Positions 20,292 to 31,059 of a stretch of 64,000 bases of DNA are shown here, piece by piece (position 1 is the stretch's first letter; each line of letters opens with the position of its first letter). The position numbers and the translations under genes are program-made. The stretch is taken from contig NC_009411.2 of the NCBI RefSeq assembly GCF_000002875.2, forward strand, positions 930,001 through 994,000, read 5' to 3'. The DNA is from Leishmania infantum JPCM5 (Eukaryota; Euglenozoa; Kinetoplastea; Trypanosomatida; Trypanosomatidae). The notes under the pieces are model-generated. The model was not told the DNA's origin. It did not search any database and saw only the letters and a list, made by a program, of their open reading frames with translations.

Positions 20292-23200
20292 TTACCCCAC
20301 GTCGATCACCTGCGCAGACAACGGCACGCGACGGCACCCGACCGACTCCGTGTCTGTCAGCGTGATGGCGGGAACGTCGCGGCAGGTCTCTTCCTCGCTG
20401 CCCGGTGGCGCCGACGCCTTGAGAGACCCGGCAGGAGGCGGTGGTGGAAGGGGGGCTCTATCAATCGCAGCAGTAGAGCCGCTAGTAGCTGTGCGGCTTG
20501 CATTTCCAGCACGCAGCAAGACGGCGCGGCTCAGCTCCTGAATGCGCTCTACGCTTTGCACCACAGCCGCGACAGCGGCCTGCGGGTCATCGCCGTTTTC
20601 GGTCTTGCGGCGCTTGCTCTGGTTCTCTGTATCGTCGAGGAAGACCAGATTGCGCGCTTGAAGGTGTCGCAGCACGGCCTCGCAATACAGCAGACCTCGG
20701 CGCAGGTCCTCGTTAGACGAGGGCGGCGCCGTCGCGTCCATGTGCAAAGGCGCCGCGTAAAGCTCCTCCGCCAGCGTTGGCGCCGACGCCAACTCCTCTG
20801 CCTCCTCGCTCTCCTCCATAGCGCGACGGCGGGCCAGAAGCCATTTCTCCATCTCGCACCACTGCACTGCCTCGCGGTGCCACAGTGCAGGCCAAGAGGG
20901 ACAGCGACCATCAGCGTCGTCATCGCCTCCCACCTTGTTGACCTCTCCGGAGATACTTCCATCGCCACCCTGTAGGAGCTCCATGAGTGAGTGGGTGGCA
21001 TGCTCGGATAGGTGCAGCTTCTCCAGCGGCAGCGTCGTGCACTCCAAGACGTGCAGCAGCGCAGCAGCAGCGTCTGCAAGGGCGACAGGGTCGTCAGTGT
21101 GCACAGCCGCGGAGCCATCGCTTGCAGAACAAGTTCCGCTTGCAAAGGCAATGTCCGTCCACCGACGCACGCACGCAACCAACACTGCGTCCTCGGGGCT
21201 GTCCGTCAGCGGCACCACAGCGACCTCGTCCAGCAGCCGCGCGGCCACCCAGCGTGCCACGCTAGCGTAAGGTAGACCAGATGGCATCTCCGACCCCTCG
21301 CTCGCCTCCGAGAGACCCGGCTCACATTCTAGCGACTGCAGGATGTGCGTCAGAGAGGCGAGTAGCGGCGCAAGAGACAGCAATACTGTCTTCAGCTCCA
21401 TCGCGCAACGCTCCGCGGCGTCCGCCCCGTCCGCATCGGCTGGAGCATTAGGTCGGTGCCGCGCCACAGCAACGGCAAGAGCGCGCCATGCACGAGGTAC
21501 ACCCAAGAGCAACAAGGCAGGCTGGGCACGTCGGGCGAGCTTTACGGACGCCGAGGTCTGCCCTGTCCCACCGGCAGACGCGTGCTGCCGCACAGACATG
21601 AGCAGTTCACGCATCTGCGCCGTGGCGTCGGTCACCGCTGGCGCCTCGGTTATGGTTGCCATCTCGCTCGCCTTGCTCGCGCAAAGTTGGGGGGTAATGT
21701 GTGCCCGCATCACCGCCGTTAAGTGCGTAATCACCCTGGCAGCCGCGGCACCGTCAACCTCACCTACGCACTCTACTCCAGCTGTCGCTACGGCGCATGG
21801 GGAATGCAGCCCTAGCACCTCTTCTCCGTAGGCCAGTAGCGCTACCGCTGCGCAGATCCATTGAAGCGGTATTGCAACCATCGCATGTGCGCTGCCAAAG
21901 TCCGCCGGTTGCTCTGAGCCAGCCTTGCACCTGCCATCCTGGAAATGGTGTCGCTGCAGCCGCAAGAAGCCCTCAACGAGTGAAGATGCCCCACAGCGAA
22001 GATCAGCCAATACCCGCAGCAGCAGATGTACGATTGTCACTGCATCGTCAGCGGTGGAGAGTATACCCGGAGACGGTACAGCGGATGCTACGTCGGTCAC
22101 TGCCTCTTCCGCTCTACGGAAGAGCTCCGCCCACGCCTCGAGCACCATCAAGGCAGCCGAAGAGGAGTGAAGCGTGCCGGCGACAGACGACAGAAGGAGA
22201 GAGGCAAAGCGCGTACTCTTGGCGACAACTACAGGCGGCTCAGTTTTTCCGTCTCGGGGCCCTGATGTGTCCAGCTCCGCTGCTGGCGCCATGGCTTCCG
22301 CTCCGTGAGATTCACTTGCGCGCAGGGACCCTGCAGCACCTGCGCAACTGGGCTCATTGCTCTGCTGGGACGCGTCGCACACGCTAAAAAGCCACTGTTG
22401 CCACACGGTGGCAAGTGTGTCCGTCCACAGCGCTCGCAGCGACATCGGAGGCACTGCTGATGACGCATCTGAGGCTTCGGAGCAGAAAACATCCGGCGGC
22501 AGTGCAGCTGCCCACGTGAGTACCTCCACCTGTAGCAGAGAAGCTCGAGTCGCGGAGGTGTGCGCTTTCCCCTCCTCGGCTGTGCAGTGCGTCCACCACA
22601 TCAAACTCTTCATAACCAGCTCTTGCGTTGCGAGTGGGGTCAGCCGTGGCCAGCTTGACGCCTGCGCGGGCGTCGCCTCGGCGGCCGCCGCTTCATCCTC
22701 CTCTGCGTCTCGCTGGCTGGGATCACCCTTCTGCGTCGCCGAGCCCGCGCCGGTGCCGGCGGCAGACGGTGAGGTCGCCTCCAGCGCGCCTCGCACGACA
22801 TGCAGATATAGGCTAAGTGCGGCAGTGGCAAGTGCCATGCGCACCGTCATCCCGCCGTCCGCCGCCTCCTCCACCTCCCGTGCGACTGCCGTCGATACGC
22901 AGTGAGTCAGCAGCTCCTCCACCACGCTGGATGGACTCTCGCAGCGTTGCTGTGGTGGTAGGGCAGCTGAAGGTCCCGAAGCGGCCTCGCCACGCGCCGA
23001 CGACGATGCAGCGCCGTCCCTGTTCGCCTCCTCAGCGCTGCATGTTGCCTCTGCTTCTGGTTCGCTGCTGTATACACTTGCGGTAGAAGCGGCGGCGGCG
23101 TTACCAAGACAGTCGAAGACGGCGTGGAGGCGTACCACAATGTTGTCGTAAAGCAGCGAAACCGCCTCTGTGTCCCGTTTACTCGTCGCCACCGTCACAC

Positions 23201-23720
23201 ACACAGCGAAGTACAGCCGTACAAGCTGGCCAATCACGGCTGTCGCGTCCGGCGTGCGGAGGAGTAGCAGCTGGGGATGGGCTCGAACCGTGGATACAAC
23301 GTGCGACGCAAAAAACGCGGCCAGACGAACGCGCTTGGTGTCGCTCCAGTCATGCGTCAGCACGCCCCAGCGAAGCTGCTCGACCATGTGCACGACGGCG
23401 GCGCTGTAGTAAGCCGGCCCCACCCCCTCCTGCGTAGCAATCGTGAGAAGCAGTTTCCACGCTGCGTTGAGCATCGTCAGCTTCTTCGGCGCGGCCTCCA
23501 CCGCCGTCGTGGCATCGCAGGCCTCCAGAACGCTGGAAAACAACGCTGGCGTGCAGTTCGAGGCCAAGTGCTGAGCCGACTGCACGAGTGGTGCCAAGGC
23601 GTCTGCGCTCGCTCGACGCTGACACGCCGCGTGAAGAATGCGGACCGCCTCATCCACGTCGACGAGACGGGTGGCCGACAGCGACATCGTCTGGAGTTGA
23701 CTTCTCGCGCCTCCAGTCAT
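20292..23720 (-). CDS. large helical hypothetical protein (1,142 aa)
   Basis: An intact 1,142-codon frame with strong Leishmania-type codon bias. It is almost entirely helical, Ala/Leu-rich sequence in repeated ~40-residue helical pairs, which suggests a HEAT/ARM-like solenoid. The last ~80 residues are low complexity with a KRRK basic cluster (SKRRKTENGDD) that could be a nuclear signal, followed by a Pro/Ser tail. The N-terminal ~150 residues (AWKLLLTIATQ, LAAFFASHVVSTVRAHPQLL) faintly recall the FIRRM/C1orf112-type (DUF4487) recombination factor, but this is only an impression. The start at 23720 is supported by an acceptor 37 nt upstream. A second Met follows 11 residues later. No function is assigned. 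Confidence 0.8.
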   Translation of the reverse strand: MTGGARSQLQTMSLSATRLVDVDEAVRILHAACQRRASADALAPLVQSAQHLASNCTPALFSSVLEACDATTAVEAAPKKLTMLNAAWKLLLTIATQEGVGPAYYSAAVVHMVEQLRWGVLTHDWSDTKRVRLAAFFASHVVSTVRAHPQLLLLRTPDATAVIGQLVRLYFAVCVTVATSKRDTEAVSLLYDNIVVRLHAVFDCLGNAAAASTASVYSSEPEAEATCSAEEANRDGAASSSARGEAASGPSAALPPQQRCESPSSVVEELLTHCVSTAVAREVEEAADGGMTVRMALATAALSLYLHVVRGALEATSPSAAGTGAGSATQKGDPSQRDAEEDEAAAAEATPAQASSWPRLTPLATQELVMKSLMWWTHCTAEEGKAHTSATRASLLQVEVLTWAAALPPDVFCSEASDASSAVPPMSLRALWTDTLATVWQQWLFSVCDASQQSNEPSCAGAAGSLRASESHGAEAMAPAAELDTSGPRDGKTEPPVVVAKSTRFASLLLSSVAGTLHSSSAALMVLEAWAELFRRAEEAVTDVASAVPSPGILSTADDAVTIVHLLLRVLADLRCGASSLVEGFLRLQRHHFQDGRCKAGSEQPADFGSAHAMVAIPLQWICAAVALLAYGEEVLGLHSPCAVATAGVECVGEVDGAAAARVITHLTAVMRAHITPQLCASKASEMATITEAPAVTDATAQMRELLMSVRQHASAGGTGQTSASVKLARRAQPALLLLGVPRAWRALAVAVARHRPNAPADADGADAAERCAMELKTVLLSLAPLLASLTHILQSLECEPGLSEASEGSEMPSGLPYASVARWVAARLLDEVAVVPLTDSPEDAVLVACVRRWTDIAFASGTCSASDGSAAVHTDDPVALADAAAALLHVLECTTLPLEKLHLSEHATHSLMELLQGGDGSISGEVNKVGGDDDADGRCPSWPALWHREAVQWCEMEKWLLARRRAMEESEEAEELASAPTLAEELYAAPLHMDATAPPSSNEDLRRGLLYCEAVLRHLQARNLVFLDDTENQSKRRKTENGDDPQAAVAAVVQSVERIQELSRAVLLRAGNASRTATSGSTAAIDRAPLPPPPPAGSLKASAPPGSEEETCRDVPAITLTDTESVGCRRVPLSAQVIDVG

Positions 23721-23757
23721 CGCCTGTTTGGGCGTGTTCGACGACCTCTCGTCGTTA

Positions 23758-23785
23758 CTGGATGAAGAGTTGGAAAGCGAAGAGA
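23758..23785 (-). promoter_or_regulatory. candidate spliced-leader acceptor for the 1,142-residue gene
   Basis: On the minus strand a pyrimidine-rich stretch ends in CATCCAG, with AG at 23759-23758, giving a 37-nt 5' UTR before the ATG at 23720. Prediction from motif only. Confidence 0.5.
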
Positions 23786-25637
23786 TACGTGTATGTAACT
23801 AGAATTCGGTAGTGCCGCGGAGATGAGCGTAGCAGGGAGATGTGGAAGCCTGCATGGCACTTTCAGGGGAGGAAAGCGAATGGGAGGAGGTAGTGAGGAG
23901 CACAGCATTGCGTGGCCCCCTCGTACTCTGTCTGTTCTTCAGCTCCTCTCTTCTGAGTGAGAAGGAGAGAGGGGGTGTTGTTCTCTATTTTCTGTCATAT
24001 ACTTAAAGCCGCGCAGCCAACAGCGGAGTTTCCGCGTGTAGCAGTGCGTGCGTGAGGGTATGAGGGTGTCTAGCTCTGTATGCTGTTGCGTGCGTGTCCG
24101 AGAGAAACCGAGTGGCGGTGCGCGCGACGTGGGAGGGGAGGAGGGGACAAGGTTTGCTCCCAGCTGCTATTTTCCACCCCGCTCTTCTCTGTGAGGGTCT
24201 CTGTGCGCTTTGGGGCGACTACGGGAAGAAAAGAGGACAAGAGGAAAAAGCGGAGGAGGGGCGAAAAGGGAAAGCGAGACAGCAGCACCGCGCAACGAGT
24301 GCGCCGCACAGAGTGTGTATGAGCGGAGGCGGATCATCCGTGCTTGTCAAAGAGTAGACGCCTACACATTCACCCGCAAGCGTTTGAGACTCTTTTTTTC
24401 AGAAGGGGGAGGGGAAGGGGGGGTGCCGCTTGGGAGACTGAGGTGCACCTCCCCCCCTCTTCCCCCTATTTTCCCTGCTCGCACCGACAGCGGCTCGTAT
24501 GTTGTTTGGTGTTCCAAATATGAGAGATGCGGAGTAAAACCGGGAAAAGGACGAGTCCAAAAGGAGGTCCATGGCCGGGGCAAAGGCATACAATAAGCGC
24601 AGACATAACAAAAACGCCCGTGGAAGTGAAAAACAGGAAAGCAGTGCCTCCTTCTCCAGCACAGGATGCAGGAGAAGTGGACAGACCACTTTCGATTCGT
24701 GCGTGATGCACGCACGAAGCTTGCCTCGTCACTGTTCTCCTGCTCCTCACCACCGCTACTGCGCCACTCTCTCTCGCCCCCCCCGCCTCTCGCCTTCCTC
24801 ATTTTCACCTTTTTTTTTATGTGGAAGAGAAAGAGTCTCTGGCCGTGCGTCATGCGCACCCCCGCTTAGTCAGGTCTCCATCTCATCGTGTGTGCGTTGC
24901 TCAACTCACGGCACTCGCAGTCACGCAAGCACCTCACAAGCAGAGGGGAGACAGAATAGAAGGACAGAGCCACAAGAGAATAGGCAACAAGGGAGGGAGA
25001 GAACCATCTGAGAGAGCGCGCGCACTCGTGCGGCAATCTAAAAGTTTGACAAAGGAAATATGTATATGTATATATAGCCGGCGTCATCAAACCGTCTGCT
25101 CCTGCGCGCGTGCGTGTCTATTCTAGAAAGAAAACGGTAGGAGTGTGAGAACCGCGCAAACAACCAGAACGAAAAGAAGGAGGGAAAGATACTGGCCGAG
25201 CTATGAGGCGGAGATTCACAGAGTGCGCGGAGGATGTCATGGTGACGGCCGACAAGTAATCTGCCATGTACACGGATGGGCGCGCTATCGGTGTAGGCAG
25301 CCAAGACACCAAAAAGAGAAAAAAGAAAAGCACGCTTCCATGCATGCCCGTGTGACTGTGCTTGTAATATGATGCGCTGTAGCAATCTCTAAGCAAGGTG
25401 AAGCTGTTGTGTAGGTAGTGGCGTCGGGGCCCGTGTTGTGAACCGCCTTCGGTCGTCAAAACCACTTAGACAAATAACGACTTCACCTTGTGTAAAGGTT
25501 GCTCCAGCGCATACGCACACAGAGAGAGCCATACAGACGCGCATCCCCCTTCCCCTCCCCTTGACATGCTATACCCAGTGTCATGCAAAGTAGGGAATAG
25601 GGAAACGTGCAGTGCGGCCGCTCCGTCAATCATATCG
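23786..25637. other. long intergenic spacer (1.9 kb)
   Basis: No gene recognised. It contains T-run and G-rich plus-strand stretches (24388-24425), pyrimidine blocks (24760-24820) and alternating purine/pyrimidine tracts. The ORFs inside (for example 24362-24859 minus) have the Arg/Gly/Ser/Phe composition of translated UTR. It likely holds the 3' UTR of the 700-residue gene and the splice region of the next. Confidence 0.6.
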
Positions 25638-27740
25638 CTACTGGGTGGCGGTGGCGGCGGCGTGCATGTGCAGGATTAGTGGTGGCGATGGCGGCAGGTG
25701 CACCTGACATGTGGAAGCATTCCCGCAGTCAGCGTTGGCGCTGTCGTGACGGGCCGGCGTGGGAGTTGCGCCAGGGGCACCCGGAAGGGGACTGCTGTTG
25801 TTGGTAAGATCAACAATGTCTACATCTTCCTCCCAAACGGTGTTCTTCGTGGCAGCGAGGAGAGCCGCGTCACCCACCTCGTTTCGTTTGGTAAACATCT
25901 GCGGTGTGGTTGTGTCCGAGGTCGCCGTCTCTGGCGTTCGTGTGATTGACGCTTCCTGGGGCGCTGCGTCCAAGTTCGCCTCGGCATCAATACCGCTAAT
26001 CCACTCCGTGATTGAGACCAGCCGCTGCTCGAGCGCTGCGTGCCGCACCTCCCACGCCGCTTTCTCGGCCGCGTGGTTGACGAGCAGCTGCTCCAGGGCG
26101 TGGGAGAGAATGTTGCACTGCCGCTCTGCCTGAGTCGCCCGTGCCAGCGCCGCGTCGCACTGGCTCTGCAGAGCCGTCTCCTGCTCCTTTCCCAGCGGTG
26201 ACGTGGTCTTCGCTATGCTGTGTGCGTCGTGGATCTGAAAGAGCGCGCGCGCAGATGGCGGAGACAAGGGGGAGGCGGCAGTTCCCCCTGGCGATTGCCC
26301 GGCAGCGCGACGCGGCGCTGTCGTCTGCTCCTGCTTCAGCTGCAGTGACAAAGAGTCGGTGCGCCTCAGAGCACGCCCGGCTCTGCGGTGAGAAGCCCCT
26401 GTAGAGTCCCTTTCTTCCGACCTGGCGCCGCGCAGCCCCTGCGCACTGGTGGACGTCTCGGGGCTGCGCGACGCGCAACGGCGTGCCGACGACGGCGGCT
26501 TCGATCCTGGCACGCTCACCACAGGTCGCTGCTTTCTCTGCGGCTGTCGCTGATTCCAGGCCGGACGAGCCGCCTGTACTGGATGTGGATTCCATTGTGG
26601 GTGTGAGAGCTGGTTGTGCACAGACTCCGAGCGGATACCGCTGAGGCTCCTGCATGCTGCTGCGCCGGGTGTCCCAGTCGACGCCGCGGCCGCACGACCC
26701 CAGATGCTGTTCACCACCTCTTCGGTTTCTTGCATTTCAGTATCCAATGGCGCGCACGTATCGCTGTGGTCAGGCCGCTCCGCGCTCAGAGACCGCCGAC
26801 CCCGCGATACGCCAGAACAGCGGCCGTACTGCAGGCTGCTCCGCAGTGCTCCTCCCGTCGCGTACAAGTCGGTAGATGGCGGTCGAGGATCGGGCGAAGT
26901 GACACGGGACCGCTGATGCGTTGCAGATGCAGCTGCTCGAACTCTTCGGCCAGCAAGAGCGTCAGCTTGGGCTTGCACCGGCTCCGCCGCAGTTGCCAGG
27001 GTCGATCCTTTCACCGTGGAGGAGGCCGACATAAGCGACAGACTACGCGACCGCGATCGCCCCAACGATCGATGGCCTGCATCGCTTGAGCGTACCCCTG
27101 TGCCGTCAGCAAGTTCGACGCCGGGAAGCGAGAGCCGCCGAGGCGGCGGAGAAGTTTCCCGATGACGCACCGCACCAGGCTCCGCATCTTGTTCCGCGTT
27201 GCAAGTGCTGGCGCTGTGCTCCGGCGGCACACCCGCGCAACTCGCGCGCACGCGTTGCACGAGCCGCTCCAAGAACTCCTCTTTCTGCAGAAGCAGCTCA
27301 CCAATGGGCAGGTTGGTTTGGAGCGCACCCGATCCAATCACAGACGACGACTTGGAAAGCGCATCGGCAGGCGTGGTTTGCAGAGCCCCACCCCTCTTCT
27401 GTGCCTTCTCCTCTAGCTGAAAAAGCTCATTGTGCAACTTGCCGTCATCGCCGCAACCGCTGCTCTCCCCCCACTCGTGCCATGGCGGCGACTCCACCAG
27501 TGCAGCAGTCCCGGTGCTGCATTCATGCACACAAAGCTCTGTGGCTGGCAACGGTGATGCACCCTCAGCGGCGGCTAACGTCCCGGGCGGTCGAGTAGCA
27601 GCGTGACGACGCTTCATGCTTGTGGAGGGCGAGTAGTCAGTCACTTTCACCGCCGCATCGCCGCCGTTAGGGGAGCTGAGTGTTGGGATCTTGACCGACG
27701 GCGCGACAGGCACGCGGTTCGGATCACACGCCGCAAACAT
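25638..27740 (-). CDS. disordered hypothetical protein with C-terminal coiled coil (700 aa)
   Basis: A 700-residue protein. Residues ~1-500 are Ser/Arg/Pro/Ala-rich and predicted disordered by composition, with SR/RS-like stretches (for example SLGRSRSRSLSLMSASS). Residues ~513-583 form a heptad-like coiled coil (SQCDAALARATQAERQCNIL and LEQLLVNHAAEKAAWEVRHA) ending in ISGIDAEANLD. The last ~110 residues are again low complexity. Proteins of this layout in kinetoplastids are often cytoskeletal or basal-body associated, but nothing here proves that. Start at 27740 (MFAACDPNRV). The frame is clean with no internal defects. No homologous family is recognised. Confidence 0.72.
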   Translation of the reverse strand: MFAACDPNRVPVAPSVKIPTLSSPNGGDAAVKVTDYSPSTSMKRRHAATRPPGTLAAAEGASPLPATELCVHECSTGTAALVESPPWHEWGESSGCGDDGKLHNELFQLEEKAQKRGGALQTTPADALSKSSSVIGSGALQTNLPIGELLLQKEEFLERLVQRVRASCAGVPPEHSASTCNAEQDAEPGAVRHRETSPPPRRLSLPGVELADGTGVRSSDAGHRSLGRSRSRSLSLMSASSTVKGSTLATAAEPVQAQADALAGRRVRAAASATHQRSRVTSPDPRPPSTDLYATGGALRSSLQYGRCSGVSRGRRSLSAERPDHSDTCAPLDTEMQETEEVVNSIWGRAAAASTGTPGAAACRSLSGIRSESVHNQLSHPQWNPHPVQAARPAWNQRQPQRKQRPVVSVPGSKPPSSARRCASRSPETSTSAQGLRGARSEERDSTGASHRRAGRALRRTDSLSLQLKQEQTTAPRRAAGQSPGGTAASPLSPPSARALFQIHDAHSIAKTTSPLGKEQETALQSQCDAALARATQAERQCNILSHALEQLLVNHAAEKAAWEVRHAALEQRLVSITEWISGIDAEANLDAAPQEASITRTPETATSDTTTPQMFTKRNEVGDAALLAATKNTVWEEDVDIVDLTNNSSPLPGAPGATPTPARHDSANADCGNASTCQVHLPPSPPLILHMHAAATATQ

Positions 27741-29343
27741 CGCTCGGGTCCTCCCAGCAGTGATCTTCTAACGATCACTGTGTTTGTGTAAGCGAATGAG
27801 TGCGTCTGTCTGTGGTATGTCATTCGCGTATCGCCGTTGTTCCCTCCAAAGCGTCCGCAAAACACGCCTGCGCTTCTCGCTCTCTCCCTCGCGCACACAC
27901 ACACACACACCGGTGGACAGAGAGAGGGAGACAGAGAAAGACACGGTAGTGTGAACGAGGAAGGACACGGTGTGCACTATCTATCCTGTTGTTGTTTTAT
28001 GGTGGCGACGGAACGTTTATGGCGTATGCGCTGTCGACGTGCTCGCAAGGTGTTCGAAAAAAAAAAAAGTATCTAAGCTGGACCTCCCACTTGTTGCCCC
28101 TTTTTTTCCCCACCCCCTCTCTGTCGCTGGCGCGCGCTCGTCAGTCGATAACGGATGTGGGGATGAAGGGAAAGCGAGAGAGCAGGCGGGAAACAAAAAG
28201 AGAAAGGAGAGGCGTCTCTCTCTCTGTGTGTGTGTGTGTGCCGCGCACGTGTGGAGAGAGTCTGAGGTGCCCACTTGCTGCAAAATGGGTGGATAGCGTG
28301 TCGAATAAGAAGACGAGGGAGAGGAGTGGGCACGAGGAAAGAGATGTGTCGATCGATCGATCCACTGCAGCGTCGCCCTTACTCTCTCGCCCGCTACCCC
28401 CGCTGTGTATTCCCTCTGAAACTTCTCTTGTCAACGTGCGAAATGGTGAGCAGCGTCCAGATGGATGAGACCGCTGAATTAAGATAAGACGCGTTTCTGC
28501 AGGTGCCACATACAGGGAGAAGAACAGGCGCAACAGCAGCAATCGAAGGAGAGAGTGCAAGACGGTGGGCAGAAATTAGTGTCTGTGTGCTAGCGAGGTG
28601 GGGGGAAGGAGTATGATGAGCGTCTGCGTGCCTGTGTGTCAGTAAGAAGCAGCGGCGGTTTCGATCGCCGCTTCTTCTCTCTTTGTTTAACACTGAAGAA
28701 ATGGCAAAGCAGATCGGGAGGGAGAGGCGCAATCAGGCGCATGTTTGTGTGTGTGTGTGTGTGTCGCCTGAAACCACTCCTACTGAGCCATCATGGGTGT
28801 TTAGTCCCCTCCCTGCAGATTATTCTCGCTGTCTGTGTGCGTGGTTGTCTTCTTTTGCTGTTGTTCAGTGCGTAATAGATGGAAGCGAAGGTCCTCCTCC
28901 TGCAACCTGCAGCACAGTGCAGAAAGAATGGAGGGGGGAGGGCAACAGAGGAGAGGGAAGCCCGCGCGCCTGTCACACACTCGCACACAAGCCACGGCTC
29001 CGTTTCTATCAAGGCGCCAGCTGACCTACCACTGCGAGAGAGAGAGAGAGCGAGGAGGAAGCGGAGTAGACGGGGGGCCACTGAGAAAGCCGGAAAAAAA
29101 AAAAGAAAGAGGAAAGTCTAAGAGAGAATATCGTGACCATCGGTAGTAGTACGGAGAGAGGGAGACAGGACAAAAACAGACACAATGTCAAAAACCCACA
29201 GACACACAGAGAGAGGCAGCGGTACAGAGCCGCAGTGAGCGAGACAGACACGCTCACATGCATGTCAACAAGAACGCGTACACATACTCACCACAACCCC
29301 GAAAAGCAAGCAAAAACAAAACAGCTTGTGCGTACCTACGCAC
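27741..29343. other. intergenic spacer (1.6 kb) with several microsatellites
   Basis: Contains CA/GT runs at 27893-27910, 28225-28240 and 28745-28764, a GATC tetranucleotide run near 28351-28362, and A runs at 28058-28067 and 29094-29104. The plus strand is purine-rich at 29035-29170, so polypyrimidine on the transcribed strand. No gene is visible. Confidence 0.65.
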
Positions 29344-31059
29344 TCAGTCAGGGATCAGGGCACCCCTTGCCATGTCATTACGGTGGATGAATCCCATCAC
29401 ATTATTCAAGGCCTCAAACCACGTGTCGCATTTGTCTTTCAGCTCGGTCGCCAGCTGCAGCACCCGCTTCCTCGTTTCGATCAGCAGGACGTAGTACGTC
29501 TTAGGGAATCCGTCCTCGTCCACACTGGACAGGTCGCGCGAGGTGACCTGGCAGATGTCGTCGAGGCGTACACTGCCGCAGAAGTGCGGGTTGTAGGTCT
29601 CGTAGTTGCTCCACACGAGAAGGTAGCTTTTCGTGTCAATCCAGAACCACCGCCGGTGCACCGAGTCGCCCTTGGATGTCCACTTGTAGAACCAATCGCC
29701 AGCGCGCAGTGTCTCGACACTCGTGCGCAGGTCCATCGTAGAGTGGGCGTCCGGAAGACCAAGGGTGGGCTTGCGCTCCACCCGCGCAGGAGGCCGTGAC
29801 AGTCTCGGTGAGCGCTGTGGCGGTAGCGCCGCGGACGTTGAACGGGACTGTCGTGAGCTGCCTCCCTGCGAGGAGGGTGACGGCGGCGACGCCCCGGTCG
29901 CAGAGCCCATGTACACAACAGGTGGTGCGTAGGTCTCTCCGCGCTGCCGTGCGTGGCAACGTCCCCGCCGACCAGAGCGTCGCGCTCTGTTGATCGCACC
30001 ATCCTCGTCCCGGCCCGCCCCCTTGCGCCGTCGTGAATCTGCTCGCCGCTGGTGGTTGGCATCGCGGGGTGAGGGTTCTACAACGCCAGAGTGCCCGTGT
30101 CGCTCGGGTGGGAAACTCACGATCTCGGCTTCGTTGTCGTCGTAATCATGGCCGCACGGCTGAGCGCCGTGTCCGCGATGGTGCCCCGATCGGTGACGAG
30201 AAGAGCGGCGGTGATCGTCGCGGCCGCCTCTAGATTTGCGGGAAGGCCGCTTCATGCGTGGCTCCGTGGCTAGCCCATCACCCCCCTGTGAGAGATGGTT
30301 CGTGTCTCGTTGACTCCAAGCCATGGGTGAAGTGCGCGTGCCTGTGCAGCTGCGGTCACGCCAGGTATTCATTCCCGTCGGCGCCACCGAGAGCGGATGC
30401 GCGTGTGGAAAAGATGTCTGCCAGTCCCACGGTGCCTTGATTGGTGGCCGCTCAGGCCACAGAGGCTTGCGTGGAACAGAGTGCGACCGCGGAATGTAGA
30501 GTGGTGGTGGCAGAGGCTCGGTGAGGCGCGCGCGCTCCCTCGACCTGGAAAACCAGCCGGACGCCGCTGATGCGGGAGCTGGCGATCGCCACGGATCTGT
30601 GCGTCGTCGCGAGGCCGAGTTCGGGGTGCTGTAGGCTAGTGATGGAACGCGGCCGGGTGACTGGAAGCGCAACCCTCCATTTAGCGCAGCCTTTGGATTC
30701 GGCGACGTGAGCAGCGGCATGTCGGCTGCCGCTGACCTGCCCCGCGGCACACTTTGCCGCCGGTCCGACGGCGCGGTTGATGCTCCTGGCGAAGAGTGGG
30801 CAAACGGCGGCGTCGATGTCGGTGCTGCTAGCGCTGGCACCGTCTGCGCCGCTGCCGACATCCTCGGGCTACCCGCCGTCTGCGTGCCCGTGGAAGAACC
30901 GCGGCGCTTGAAAGGAGTGGGTAGCGGCGGCGACATTACACCGTTGGCGTCCTCGCGCGATGGCGGGGCCGCTACTGGCTCATGGAACGTACCTAGCACA
31001 CCACGGCGCCGTCGTGCCTCTAAAATGCGCGACAGGTGCGCCTCGTGTAAGCTGTCCAT
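29344..31059 (-). CDS. protein with C-terminal PH-like domain (571 aa)
   Basis: A 571-residue protein. Residues ~1-440 are Pro/Ser/Arg-rich and disordered. The C-terminal ~115 residues fold as a pleckstrin-homology-like domain: GDWFYKWTSKGDSVHRRWFW (~452-471, first strand with basic loop), then SYLLVWSNYE, GSVRLDDICQV, KTYYVLLIETRKRVLQLATE, ending in the PH C-terminal helix CDTWFEALNNVMGF with its conserved Trp. The strand order and loop resemble the cell-cortex (Mcp5/Num1-type) PH variant. PH domains bind phosphoinositides or proteins at membranes, so a membrane- or cortex-targeting role is a fair inference. The start at 31059 (MDSLHEAHLSRILEARRRRG) begins with a short amphipathic helix. The substrate or partner is unknown. 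Confidence 0.78.
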   Translation of the reverse strand: MDSLHEAHLSRILEARRRRGVLGTFHEPVAAPPSREDANGVMSPPLPTPFKRRGSSTGTQTAGSPRMSAAAQTVPALAAPTSTPPFAHSSPGASTAPSDRRQSVPRGRSAAADMPLLTSPNPKAALNGGLRFQSPGRVPSLAYSTPNSASRRRTDPWRSPAPASAASGWFSRSRERARLTEPLPPPLYIPRSHSVPRKPLWPERPPIKAPWDWQTSFPHAHPLSVAPTGMNTWRDRSCTGTRTSPMAWSQRDTNHLSQGGDGLATEPRMKRPSRKSRGGRDDHRRSSRHRSGHHRGHGAQPCGHDYDDNEAEIVSFPPERHGHSGVVEPSPRDANHQRRADSRRRKGAGRDEDGAINRARRSGRRGRCHARQRGETYAPPVVYMGSATGASPPSPSSQGGSSRQSRSTSAALPPQRSPRLSRPPARVERKPTLGLPDAHSTMDLRTSVETLRAGDWFYKWTSKGDSVHRRWFWIDTKSYLLVWSNYETYNPHFCGSVRLDDICQVTSRDLSSVDEDGFPKTYYVLLIETRKRVLQLATELKDKCDTWFEALNNVMGFIHRNDMARGALIPD

